From NCBI RefSeq assembly GCF_019925205.1, contig NC_083562.1, positions 28,520,001 through 28,584,000 on the forward strand: 64,000 nt of DNA, read 5' to 3'. The notes beneath the pieces were generated by a model. It was given only the letters and a program-made list of their open reading frames with translations, searched no databases and had not been told where the DNA came from. Numbering within the stretch: the first letter of the stretch is position 1; every line of letters begins with the position of its first letter. Positions 50,919 through 64,000 of the stretch are shown here, one piece after another. This stretch comes from Metopolophium dirhodum. Lineage: Eukaryota; Arthropoda; Insecta; Hemiptera; Aphididae. Both the position numbers and the translations under genes were made by a program.

Positions 50919-51741
50919 TTACTTTCTTGATTTTTAATCAAGTAAGTATGGTAATTGACATGAAAAAGTCTGAATTTTTAAAACTTCAAGATTTTGTGTT
51001 AAATAGGAAAATAATAAAAATGTAACTCAGCAATGAGTAGGTTATAATATAAAATATTAATGAGAGAGATTTGATATCACAGCCAAGCGGTATAACTACT
51101 CGAATCCATAAAAACGTCGGCGTGAACAGTTCCAAAATGTCTATTTTTTAACTTTTCTCCTAAACTATGATAGCTAGAAAGTTGGTTGATAATTCATTAA
51201 AAAGGGATTATCAAGTAGATACTAAATTTCAAAATTAAAATGTTTAAAAAAAAATTATTTAATTTTTCACAGATAAAAAAAAGAGTTATTTTTCGATAGA
51301 TTTTCATTTAGCGATGTAGATTTCCGAAACTGGAGAACGGATTTTGTTGTTTGGGATCTTGTTAAATTCACATTGGCTAGGAGAAGTACAGTGAAGATTT
51401 TCAGAATTTTATCTCCAATCGCTAATTCACTACAAAGCTGTAAATCTGAAAAACATTAAAAAAACGCCCAATAAAATTTGTTTTAATTTTTTTATTGTTC
51501 TGTAGTAAATGAACTATTAAAGATAAAGTTCTGAAAACCTTCACTGCACTTCTCCTAACCAATGTGAATCTAACAAGACCCCAAACAACGAAATCCGCAC
51601 TCCGGCTTCGGAAATCTATCTCACTAAATGAAAATGAAAATGATTTTTTGTGGGGCTGTTCATACCGACATTTTTATGGATTCAAATTGTTATACGGATA
51701 TCAGTTGATAAATTTCTAAAAATTAAAAATCAAGAAAGTTT
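50919..51741. repeat. Long foldback (inverted repeat of about 800 bases)
   Basis: The two halves pair in blocks in mirrored order: ACTTTCTTGATTTTTAA (50921) with 51723-51739; ATCCATAAAAACGTCGGCGT (about 51105) with 51664-51686; and the longest arm, about 51303-51440 (TTTCCGAAACTGGAGAACGG, CACATTGGCTAGGAGAAGTA) with about 51480-51640. The loop centre is near 51460. No ORF of note. Confidence 0.7.
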
Positions 51742-51954
51742 ACATGCCGATCCCTGACTTGGCAAGCGTTATTTTTTTAAAGTTTTTATACATTAAATTG
51801 ATAATTATCATGTGCAATGTACCAATAAACCACCGTAATTAAAACTATATATTTATTACAAATTACGATATACATAATATTCTTATTTTGTTATCATTAG
51901 GGAAGATATTTATATAGGTACCCTAAAAACCTATTGAATATGCATGCAGTATTA

Positions 51955-52291
51955 TAATCTATATATATATATAAATGAATGTATGTCTGTGTGTCCATAT
52001 TACCATGGCAACCATTTATATATTATTTTGAGATTTCCGATGGATATTTTGTATATAAATGGTTTCCATGGTAAAATGTAAAACAGTCAAAATAGAGCTA
52101 GATTAAACTTCTGGGCAGAAGATAGGCTAATTTAAAAAGGGAGAGGACCAGCCTCGGGAGGTGCTCAAACAGGGATTTTGAGATTTCCAATGGAAATGTT
52201 TGTTTATAAATGGTTGCCATGGGTTTTGAAACTATTATAATAATAAATATTGGTTGCCGGGTAACAAAGTGCACAGGATCGGCTAGTGTCC
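51955..52291 (-). mobile_element. Helentron-like element, minus orientation
   Basis: On the minus strand it starts ACTAGCCGATCCTGTGCACT, contains AAATCTCAAAATCCCTGTTT as at 270-290, and ends with the ACATACATTCATTTATATAT type of edge. ATGGCAACCATTTATA-like strings recur three times inside. Confidence 0.4.
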
Positions 52292-52570
52292 TATAAAATG
52301 AAAAAAATTAAAAATACGCTCTAAAAATATTGTAGATTGGCTATCGATATCATCATATTATTTAGAGGAGAATTTATTACAATATTAGTACGATTTACTA
52401 GTTGGTAAAAAAATACCTTAAACTTGGTGCAACTTGGAACACGAATGATTAGAATTGACAGTCAATCTAACAGACCGGAGTGCATCAATAGTTTCTTCAA
52501 TGATAATATTATGTGAAATATGTATAATAATATGAAATTGCTACATCATTAATAGTATATAACCACATTT

Positions 52571-53340
52571 TAGATTCTAAGCGGAGCGAATGAATGTATT
52601 GTATTTACAATGATGTGTGTTTTTTCTGTCTATCATCACCATTTGTGGTAGTAAAAAGTTTCTTTAGTGAAAGTTTAAAAATATCAAAGATATATAAGCA
52701 TAATTATTTTTTATATGCATTTAAAGTTAAAATGTTGACAAAATTCATCAAACTCTCGAAAATGTTCAAATTATTTTTTAGTTATAAATTTATAAATTTT
52801 TCTTTCCATGTTTGGTAACATTAGAAATTTTAATAGAAGATTACCCACACATTTTGCTACCTTTAACAAAAAAAAAAAGTTCACAGGAAAGTAATATTAG
52901 TTTTTTATGAGCGTTTGAATTAAAAATGTTTACGATTTATCGATTTTTGATATATTATTGTAATAATATAAAAACGAATAACACATACAATTTTCACCAA
53001 TTATTAAAATTACTATTTTTCATACATGGTACAATTTACAAACAATTTTGATCTATTTATAGTTATTTATAGCCATGAGAAATTTTAAAAATCTTGTTAA
53101 TTATTTTTCAGTAAGAAATTTAAAAAAGTTTTTCTTTTTATGGCTCACCTTTAAAATTTTAATAGAAGATTCCATACAAGTTGTCTACCCTTAACATAAA
53201 AAAAAATATTTACCGGAAAGTTACGCTATTCATACACATAAAGATATTATCTATTTCTATTTTTATTAATTTTGTTTTAATTATTACATTTGATTATTTA
53301 TACAACTTTGCTAAGATGACACAACGTCTCCGCTGAGAAT
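52571..53340 (+). mobile_element. AGATTCTAAGCG-family element
   Basis: Left end TAGATTCTAAGCGGAGCGAA; right end inverted ATTCTCAGCGGAGACGTTGT, so AGATTCTNAGCGGAG-type ends face each other. A TTTTAATAGAAGATT string occurs twice inside (about 52830 and 53158), suggesting an internal duplication. Related starts lie at 46612 and 7887, both inverted. No transposase seen. Confidence 0.45.
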
Positions 53341-53809
53341 TGTTTTTTGTAAATGCAATGGTTTATGTATCAAATATAACACATCCATGACAGTGACATA
53401 CTTGCCATAACTACTGTACAGCAGAGCGGCACATAGCAAAGATTTTTAAAATGAAAAGATTCTAAAACGAACGACACCCTCATGATTTAAAATAAATTAC
53501 AATATGGGATTATTATTTTTTAGACAAAAAATATATATTTAATGCATATACATAATGTGGCGGAAAGCCGGCACAATCGTTTCATTGCATTATTAAAATC
53601 AACTTAACAAACTATTTAGATTGAGTTGTCGACCTCGTGCGTCTTACAAAACTGAAAAGTTTCTTTCACACAAGCAGTTGGAATCGGTACAACCATGAAA
53701 CAACTTGAAATAACTTTTTAATTTTTACTTTGCCTAATATACTTTATTATTCTACTTATTCAATATAATGGTGACTAACCCCCCCCCCTCCCCCTCCCGT
53801 AATATTTGG

Positions 53810-54349
53810 GTGGTTCCAATTTCCTCCAAAAACGAGATGCCGTTTTCCTCCACTGTCTATTTTCCTCCACACAAAAAAAAGGTTGGTTTCCATTTTCCTC
53901 CAAATTATTTTCGACTCAAGTTATATCTACTTTCCTCCAATATTTTTGTTGTAGTATACTAGTATTACGTTCCGTTTTATTAAGATAGAGTAAAGCTAGG
54001 ATCACATTTTGCACTTATCGGTTGATGATTACATTCTGGTATCGGCTATCTATATCAGCTATCGATTAAGCCTAATAAAGATACGTACATATAACATACA
54101 TTTCTTTAAAAAGGTATTCACTTGTTGCTGAAATGTACAATAATTATAAAAAATTATAATATTATTATCAATTTATTTTTTTCTTGCTATGTATAAATTA
54201 TTTGTATTAACTATTTTATTATTTTATTTATTATTTATTGGAGGAAAATGGAAAGTGGAGGAAAATGGTCAAGAATTATTTTTTATTTTTTTGGAGGAAA
54301 ATGAACAGTGGAGGAAAACGGTATCTCGTTTTTGGAGGAAAATGGCTAC
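53810..54349. mobile_element. Inverted-repeat element with TTTTCCTCCA arrays
   Basis: The left arm (53810-53945) carries repeated TTTCCTCCA strings, including CCTCCAAAAACGAGATGCCG; the right arm (54238-54349) carries GGAGGAAAATG strings and mirrors the same order (CGGTATCTCGTTTTTGGAGG). The arms match over about 70 bases. No ORF; class and target duplication unknown. Confidence 0.6.
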
Positions 54350-55044
54350 GGCCTAATGTTTTCTAAAAACTATGTACTATTCTTAGTATTACGTACCAAT
54401 TTTTGAAATAGGGAAACTCGGTAGAAATTTGTGTGAAATAATAGTCTATCCACGCCTCCCACCGCAACCCTTCTTTGAGGCAATTAATGGCTGTGGGTTT
54501 TATGGTGCCAGCTCTAAAATCCATAGAGTTCCATTGACCCTTTCTCATAGCACTCTTAGGATTTGCGCCTATATGGACATAATATTGATAACATATAATA
54601 ATTGCAGAGTAAAAGGAACAGCGGCGACAACGACGCAAAGAAAAACACTTGCTCGCTCCTGGCGGCGTTTTGGTTCGCTTCACTTTATTTATTGAGCTCA
54701 GTGAGATTTAGTAGACTATAATTTATCGTACACTGCAGATATACATATTATTATATGTAATTATATAGTACTTAAACGTATATATTATATTATTATACAT
54801 TTATATTTTATATTATGTATAACTTAAAATAATATTACCGACACGTAAACAATATAAACAATAATAATAATATACATAATATAATACTATATACGTGTAC
54901 ACATAAAAACACATGCATACAATAATATGCGTTCAATAAATATGTGTAAGCGTATAAGTACATGCATGTCGTTTTACATAATAAATTATAATATAATATA
55001 ATATATTATGTTTGCTAACACAAAGAACGGAAGCACCCAAATAG

Positions 55045-55076
<32 letters not shown>
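55045..55076. repeat. (TAA)n microsatellite
   Basis: An uninterrupted run of about ten ATA/TAA units in the intergenic region. Confidence 0.85.
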
Positions 55077-55707
55077 TAGAACCTTATATAGTGTTTTTGT
55101 TTCTCATCGACACAATTTTTTTTCACGAGGGTTAAACGTAATATAATTTTATTAACATATTACGTTTCGTCTAACAGCGAATACAAACAGGTGGTAAACA
55201 AGTGAATACAAGGTAATAATATAATATAAATTATAATAATATAATATAATAAACAGTAATATTTTTAACCGGAATGAAACACAAAATTATCTCGTGACAA
55301 TAAACTACACATACAAACTTAAATTATAACAATATTTTTTCTTATAGATTCACATTAACCTAATACAAGATTTAGAATATCCGATGGTAGTTATTTGTAC
55401 ATTTTAAAACAACTACCATTTATCGTTTAATTAATTTGTATTATAATATTATTATTGTTATTTTCATACGTTATTAATTCTAAGGAAGTCAAATTTTTTT
55501 ACGTCAAGACGTAATTATTATATAATATATTCGACGCACGTACAAACGTATAAATTATGCTTAATACACATTCTAACATGCGGCATTAATTTGATATTTT
55601 ATTATTTTTAAATTTTAATATCTTTAAAATGTGCGAGTCACAATTAGTTGAAAGTGCTTTTAAAAAGTGTACGTAAAATAAATCAAATCGCATAGGCCTA
55701 TAACGGT

Positions 55708-55708
<1 letters not shown>

Positions 55709-55752
<44 letters not shown>
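55709..55752. repeat. (TAA)n microsatellite
   Basis: About 14 uninterrupted TAA units. Confidence 0.9.
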
Positions 55753-56107
55753 CTTACAGTGATGTCGTCTACAGAGTTAGAATATTATACCTACTTTTAC
55801 TATAGCGTATACAAATAATGATATTATAATATAATAGGTATACTAGCTGATTCGCCACTGTCCTTAACGATTATAAATATGTACTTAAATCGTTTTACTT
55901 ATTATTCCCGTTATTATTTGATTGGTATTGATTTTAAAATGTTTTTCAATAGGTTAACTTTTAAGGTAACGGACGTGCAGCTCAGACGGCATACATCGTC
56001 GTGACGACAGAAAATCGAGAGATTTTAATGGACAATGACGGTATTGCAAAAATGAGTATCGTACACATAATATAATATATTATAATATCGCATGACGTGG
56101 AGTCAAA

Positions 56108-56506
56108 CATAGGCGCAACTAGAGGGTTGCTATAGTGTGTCTGGAAGACCCACGGACTCAAAATTAATACCATAAAAAATCCAAGCCATAATTCTTAATT
56201 TTTACATACATATTCAATAAATATTGTGTTTTCCTATTGTTCAAATTCATTTTTTTATGTTTTGAAGTATTTTATTTTAGATTAGTTGTATAGAATGATC
56301 TGATAATAATAATAATTACCACGGTTTATATTTTTAATGATATCATGCTTGTGGAATATCAATTATCATACAAAAATATGCATGCTAAAGATTTCTTAAT
56401 TAATTCAATGATTTTTTATAGGAACATGTTGGGGCGAGAATCAATTGATTGGATGGGTATTACTGTATTAGTCGGCCGATAACAATTTAGTCTAGTGGCG
56501 CCTATG
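56108..56506. mobile_element. Possible hAT-like MITE with CATAGGCGC ends
   Basis: Ends CATAGGCGCAACTAG and inverted CATAGGCGCCACTAG resemble the MITE at 31050-31200. Flanks GAGTCAAA and GAGCAATA agree only in part, so the target duplication is unproven. Confidence 0.4.
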
Positions 56507-57200
56507 GAGCAATATTACATAATTTGTGACGTGGTCATGCAAATTGTGAAGGGGGGGGGGGGTAGAGAAGCTGAGGTCACTGAATTCCTCCAGGAAATTT
56601 CAGAACAATTTTTAAATGGTCTGTGTTGTGTGAACGTATTATGTAATCTGCGTATCTGCGTAATAATAACTATGAAGGTTGCAGCAAAATGTTGTATACC
56701 CGTGAAATCAGCATACTAATCATATCGTAAGGGATCCTAAGAGCCACCCCTTCCCAAAAAAGAAGAAAACCATGACTACGTCACTGCATATATGTATTAT
56801 GTAATATATTCGTAGATATTGTCTGGACTTCTGGGTACGCAACAGTATCACTGAAAGTGTTAAAAAAAAAATAATAATAATTCCGTCCTAATATTATACA
56901 TCATATTGATTACATAAAATATATATTGATTTGTATTTGTAATATGATCGTATTAGAATATAATACTGATCAATTGAATAACAATATATTATATTATTAA
57001 TATCGTTATTATTTCGTAATTATAAATAATAATTTTTTTGTTTTCGTTTTGTTTTTTTTTTTGTACATGCGCATTCATTAATCGAATTATATAATAATAA
57101 TATAATATATATAGTTTCGTCGTTTATAAAAATAATTTAATAAAATCAAAACCATGTTCATTTTAACAGGCGGAAAGGAAAATCGCAATAACACGAAACG

Positions 57201-57202
<2 letters not shown>

Positions 57203-57262
<60 letters not shown>
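57203..57262. repeat. (TAA)n microsatellite
   Basis: The longest pure run in the window, about 20 ATA/TAA units. Confidence 0.9.
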
Positions 57263-57263
<1 letters not shown>

Positions 57264-57752
57264 ATTAATAATAATAATTGAATTTGATTAACTGTCAAAA
57301 GTTTTTTAAATTTTGTTTTTGATAATATTATGATCTACCATATACATACACATATTGTATTATTGTATAGTATAATATTATAATCGATGCGACGCGTGCC
57401 ATAAAATCGAATGAGCTATATTATATTCGTCGACGATGAAATCGACTTTGAAACACGTAGACTATATTATTTTATATAAATTATGTATAATATCATCATG
57501 TTTATATTATATAATATTATACATTTTAAATAATATGTAATTTTATATTTACATGTTATATTGGTAAAGTGGCGTTAAATTAGTTTTGTATTATTTATTA
57601 TTTTACAAGTTTATTTTCGATTTTTATATTTTCTGTTTACAGTATAAAACACTATAAATAGTTAACTTTATAATTGTTTTAATTTCCATCATATTTAATA
57701 TCAAATAATAATAATAGTAATAATAATTTTTGTTATAATGTTCTACACTTTA

Positions 57753-57780
57753 CAATAATAATAATAATAATAATAATAAG
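57753..57780. repeat. (TAA)n microsatellite
   Basis: Nine uninterrupted AAT/ATA units. Confidence 0.85.
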
Positions 57781-59801
57781 TGACCGAAATCAAAATTTTT
57801 TTTTAAATTAGACGACGCGCTTGTTTCATGTCAATCCGTCGATTTTTATTCATTTCCATATTGGTAAGAGGTGTACGTAATAAATAATAATAATATTACC
57901 GGCATAATGTACCTAACTAAATTATATACAGCTAGTTGCGCGGATTTAGAACCTTTTCAAATCCGTCGGTGGAGGGTATTATAAAAACATTTACCTATAA
58001 TATTCAAGCTCCAATTGAAATTTGGATTATTTATAATAATATCATGATACTTTGAATGCGTGTGAACTATACATTTTAAAATAAATAAATACGAATTTAT
58101 ATAGTAACATACAATATTCTTATTTTCATAAATAAAAGTTTTAGGCATTTTTTAATATTTTTCAAATTTATACCAAGCAATGGAAGCATATCATTTTTAG
58201 GACTTAAAAATGTAAAGCGATTAGGGAAAAATCTCAGCTGGACTCGAAAACAAATTGAAATGTTAATTGTGGTACCTATGGGGTGAGAAATTACACCTCT
58301 CTCATAATATACTACAAGACATACCGTAAATACGTCACAGAATAAACGCGTAGGAAAACATCATATTATAAACCAACTATAACCGTTTTCGAGAATGGAA
58401 TAGAAATATTAACAGCTATATGATAATAGTTACTGTAATCGTAAGTAAATGTAAGTGTCACAAATCGAAATCGGAAATAAAAACGACGATTGAGCACTGC
58501 AATGTATAATTATATATATTATTAAATCACGTTTCTACGAAAATATAATATACATATAATATAACACCAATAAATATATCGACATGCGAAAAATTAATTG
58601 AAAACTTGACACGACAACCGCTATTATCGTCGAAATTGTAATAATAATAATAATGATACTAATTTATTTACTATTTTAAATTTTAATTAAAAAACATTTT
58701 AATTCGAGAGACTTTCCGTAGCCGCATTAGATACCGCTTAAAAACGAAATGTCGGTTGGCCGCCGTAAAATATTGTAATACATAATGAACTATAACCATT
58801 ATTATCATCACGACAATCATAGTCAAATGGTTAGGTTGGATCAGAATAAATTGTAATCAGTTGTAATAATAATAATAACGACATATTATTATGTAGTCGT
58901 TCAACTATAATTTTACACTGCGATAGACGTTTTTATTTTAAAGACGGAACGCATTAGAAATACGGATTTGAAAGTATCTTTTGAGACGGTAATTTTGTTT
59001 TTAGATATTTATTTCGTTTATAGAATATTACGGAGCGGATTTCGTTAGGTTGAGTCTGTGCGTTTTGGTCGGAGCGATAAAATAGAGAGTTGATCACGCG
59101 AAAGACCCTGCAGATATAATAAAGAAGACAATTCTGTCTAGACCTATGCTTGATTTTATTATAACCCGGGAACAAAATATTTGTATGCTTTTGTATCAAT
59201 TTATTGGTTGGTAAAATAAAATAGCTGGGTTATAGTTTTATACCAAAATATGTTTCCGGCTGAATGATATTGTACGTTAAATGGAATATTATATAGGATT
59301 CGTTATGGGATTTCATCCACTTTAAATTTTGATGCATAATTTAGATATTTCTGAAATAAAGTACCTACTAACATTTCAATATTACAATATTTTTACATTT
59401 GAGAAAATAACAAACATAATGTTTGATTTTCAGACTCAATAAAAGTAAAACTTAAAGCTGCTTTTCAAGGAAATATTAATAATTAGTGAATTTTTTTTTA
59501 ACATTAGACGTTAGACATTTATAATTTTTATTATTATTTTAAAGATCACATTTTTATTAGTAGATATTTTAGGTATAAACCTAGGTATTCAAAAGTATAA
59601 TTTAATATTAAACTTTGGTATTAAAATATCATATCACTACATTAGAATTTACTTTTTTCTTAGAGCATATTTTTGGGCATAATTTGTTAATTTTTAGGGC
59701 TTATCATCATAAATATTATTTAGTTGGTTTTTAGTTCATATAATTCTCTGCCCTAATAATCCCTTAATAATTATATCATAATCGTACAATTAGGTACTAT
59801 A

Positions 59802-59810
59802 ATAGTAGTA

Positions 59811-59843
<33 letters not shown>

Positions 59844-59853
59844 TAATAATAAT
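59802..59853. repeat. (TAA)n/(TAG)n microsatellite
   Basis: Begins TAGTAGTAGTAA and continues as TAA units; lies about 150 bases beyond the Rdl stop, so probably in its 3' UTR. Confidence 0.85.
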
Positions 59854-60004
59854 TTATTATACTCGGGATGCAGTATTTTTCGTAGTTGAGCTCTTATACT
59901 AAACCTAGATAAAAATGTTATATTTTATTGTAGTATATTATAACATTATAATATATTATCGTGTCTTCCTCATCGTCGTTGTGGCGCAAAGTCTGCGAAT
60001 AAGT

Positions 60005-62559
<2,555 letters not shown>

Positions 62560-62623
62560 CTATATAATAGGTACTTTACACGTACGAACCGGACTCGGAT
62601 GTAATGCATAATGGTACTACGAC

Positions 62624-63427
62624 CAGGGGGCTCGAATCCGTTTCGGTTTCGGTTCTGATAACGACGGGGGGCTTGATTTTCCGGTTTTGTTATCTGTTTC
62701 AAGTACGGTTTTGGTTTGGGTGTTAAGATTGTATTTTGATATTTTTCTCGGGTTTTCAAAACCTTATTCTTGATTACCAGTCATAAATATAGACCATATA
62801 TTTGTATCACCTATTAATGGATTTATTGACTCAAACTTTATAATATTATGTTATATTATATTTTAGTAAAATATAACCTAATCTAGTTATGAAAATGTTT
62901 ATGGAAAAAAAGTGTATTTTATATTGGTCTGAAATTATATTGTATTTCTTTTAATAATCTAATTATTCTAATCACCATTAAGTAACATATTAAACTTATA
63001 GATTTAGCTTGTGCATAAATGTAATTATTTTATAATGCCACTTATATTAATTTATCTTTTTGTAATTATTACTTTATCCTGTCTACTATAAAAATCTATT
63101 AAATTTTACAATAATTTATTATTTTTTAAGACTATACTTTAAAACGGAATAATGCTTACTATATTTTCTTATATTTGTCTTTAAATACTATTTATTTATT
63201 TTTCTATACTATACTATATTATTCTCTTATTTATAATTTTAAGCACTTCTCCCACACCACAAGCTTTGCTTACCGGGGGCTGCTGCAATATTGTACTCAC
63301 AATGAAATTTTGATGTTAAAAATTGTTGAAGTTGCAATAAACTTATTGTTATTATTATAGTTGCGATTACGGTGTTGAAAACAAAAAGCCGAGTTTTTAA
63401 CTTTTTTTGAACCGGTTTCGAGCCCAG
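62624..63427. mobile_element. hAT-type element in an Rdl intron
   Basis: Ends CAGGGGGCTCGAATCCGTTT and inverted CTGGGCTCGAAACCGGTTCA, flanked by a perfect 8-bp duplication ACTACGAC (62616-62623 and 63428-63435). Subterminal TTTCGGTTTCGG strings resemble repeated binding sites. 804 bases without a transposase; short open frames only. Confidence 0.85.
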
Positions 63428-63435
63428 ACTACGAC

Positions 63436-64000
63436 TATTTGCTGCGGCTATATAACTATTTAACTATTATATAATAATATGACGACAATGTAACGTACAC
63501 ACTACTAAGTCTATCGGATATAAACTGATTACTGCCCTCCTATATGTATAGAGTTAAAATCATCTCTAAAAGTCAACATTGTCGGGAAAACTAGTTTTTT
63601 GATTTCTACGTTTTCTACCTAGAAATCATTGATCCTCACTGTTTTTTTCGCACATAATACTGGTATTTTCAGTAATAAGCGTTATCAATATTTATTGTGA
63701 TTCATATTTGCAATAATTTTTACTTTTAAATACTCTATCGTACTATATTAACCCTAAACAATATTTCAATGCAGTATGTTAAAGATTCATTTTCGGGGGT
63801 AGCGCCACTGTCTCCGTAATAGTAAACATATGTAATTTACCATTCGCCGATATACTTATAAGTAAGTATTTGTACATGCACCTAATACCTAATCTGATCT
63901 TCAAGTAAATGTTTCGGTTCATTCGTGAGTACGAATACTGCAAAACCATTTAATCGCAAATAGAATCACTGTAGGTTACTGTAGGTTACACTGAGATAAC
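63436..64000. other. Intron sequence of Rdl (no feature seen)
   Basis: No exon with the conserved Rdl extracellular domain, and no repeat with clear ends, was recognised on either strand. Confidence 0.5.

Larger units (their letters stand above)
47512..60004. other. Long intergenic region between FBF1-like gene and Rdl
   Basis: No host gene is supported in these 12.5 kb. It holds a hAT element (48337-49493), Helentron-like fragments (49538-49650, 51955-52291), a palindromic MITE (50651-50766), a long foldback (50919-51741), an AGATTCTAAGCG repeat (52571-53340), a TTTTCCTCCA-repeat element (53810-54349), a possible MITE (56108-56506) and many (TAA)n tracts. The right part from about 55000 is low-complexity and may be the Rdl 3' UTR. 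A 65-codon basic frame at 49645-49842 in a GC-richer patch was not recognised. Confidence 0.5.

Noticed and set aside
62628..62638. GGCTCGAATCC resembling a tRNA B box
   Set aside because: No A box or cloverleaf fits; the bases belong to the hAT terminal repeat.

Overview
This is a piece of an AT-rich animal nuclear genome, most likely from an aphid or a close hemipteran. The genes are split by many short introns with GT..AG borders, and they are separated by long AT-rich stretches full of short terminal-inverted-repeat transposons and (TAA)n tracts. The insect assignment rests on the clathrin, lipoyl synthase, SETD1 and Rdl proteins; 'aphid' is my impression from the repeat families and was not checked against a database. 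I see no bacterial operon, CRISPR array, rRNA or convincing tRNA.

Six genes can be assembled exon by exon, and for the five that are complete the summed exon lengths keep one open frame to the stop. (1) 1074-4743 (+): a compact HMMR/RHAMM-like spindle coiled-coil protein, 382 aa. (2) 17580-7199 (-): SETD1, a histone H3K4 methyltransferase, 14 coding exons, 1324 aa. One intron (10348-8865) has the marks of a minor-spliceosome AT-AC intron. (3) 22537-19469 (-): mitochondrial lipoyl synthase, 375 aa. (4) 30184-37841 (+): clathrin heavy chain, 22 coding exons, 1700 aa. (5) 47511-38849 (-): an FBF1-like coiled-coil protein, 729 aa, with a 7-base first coding exon. (6) 62543-60005 (-): the 3' half (M1 to M4) of the Rdl GABA-gated chloride channel, whose 5' exons lie beyond the window.

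HMMR and SETD1 are convergent, LIAS and clathrin are divergent with about 7.6 kb between them, and clathrin and FBF1 are tail to tail about 1 kb apart. The genes are housekeeping or neuronal and do not form a pathway.

The accessory content is transposon debris. Four hAT-type elements have perfect 8-bp target duplications (23821-24784 with a BED-finger ORF, 27894-28482, 31050-31200, 62624-63427), and two have imperfect ones (20818-21376, 48337-49493). There is a three-copy TTAAGAGGAC inverted-repeat family, a pair of pogo-like MITEs in introns, a Harbinger-like MITE, Helentron-like fragments, and a long foldback at 50919-51741. Several elements are nested. I found no clear undescribed multi-gene system. 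The strongest unusual observations are the AT-AC intron in SETD1, the long foldback, the nested transposons and the coding minisatellite in Rdl.
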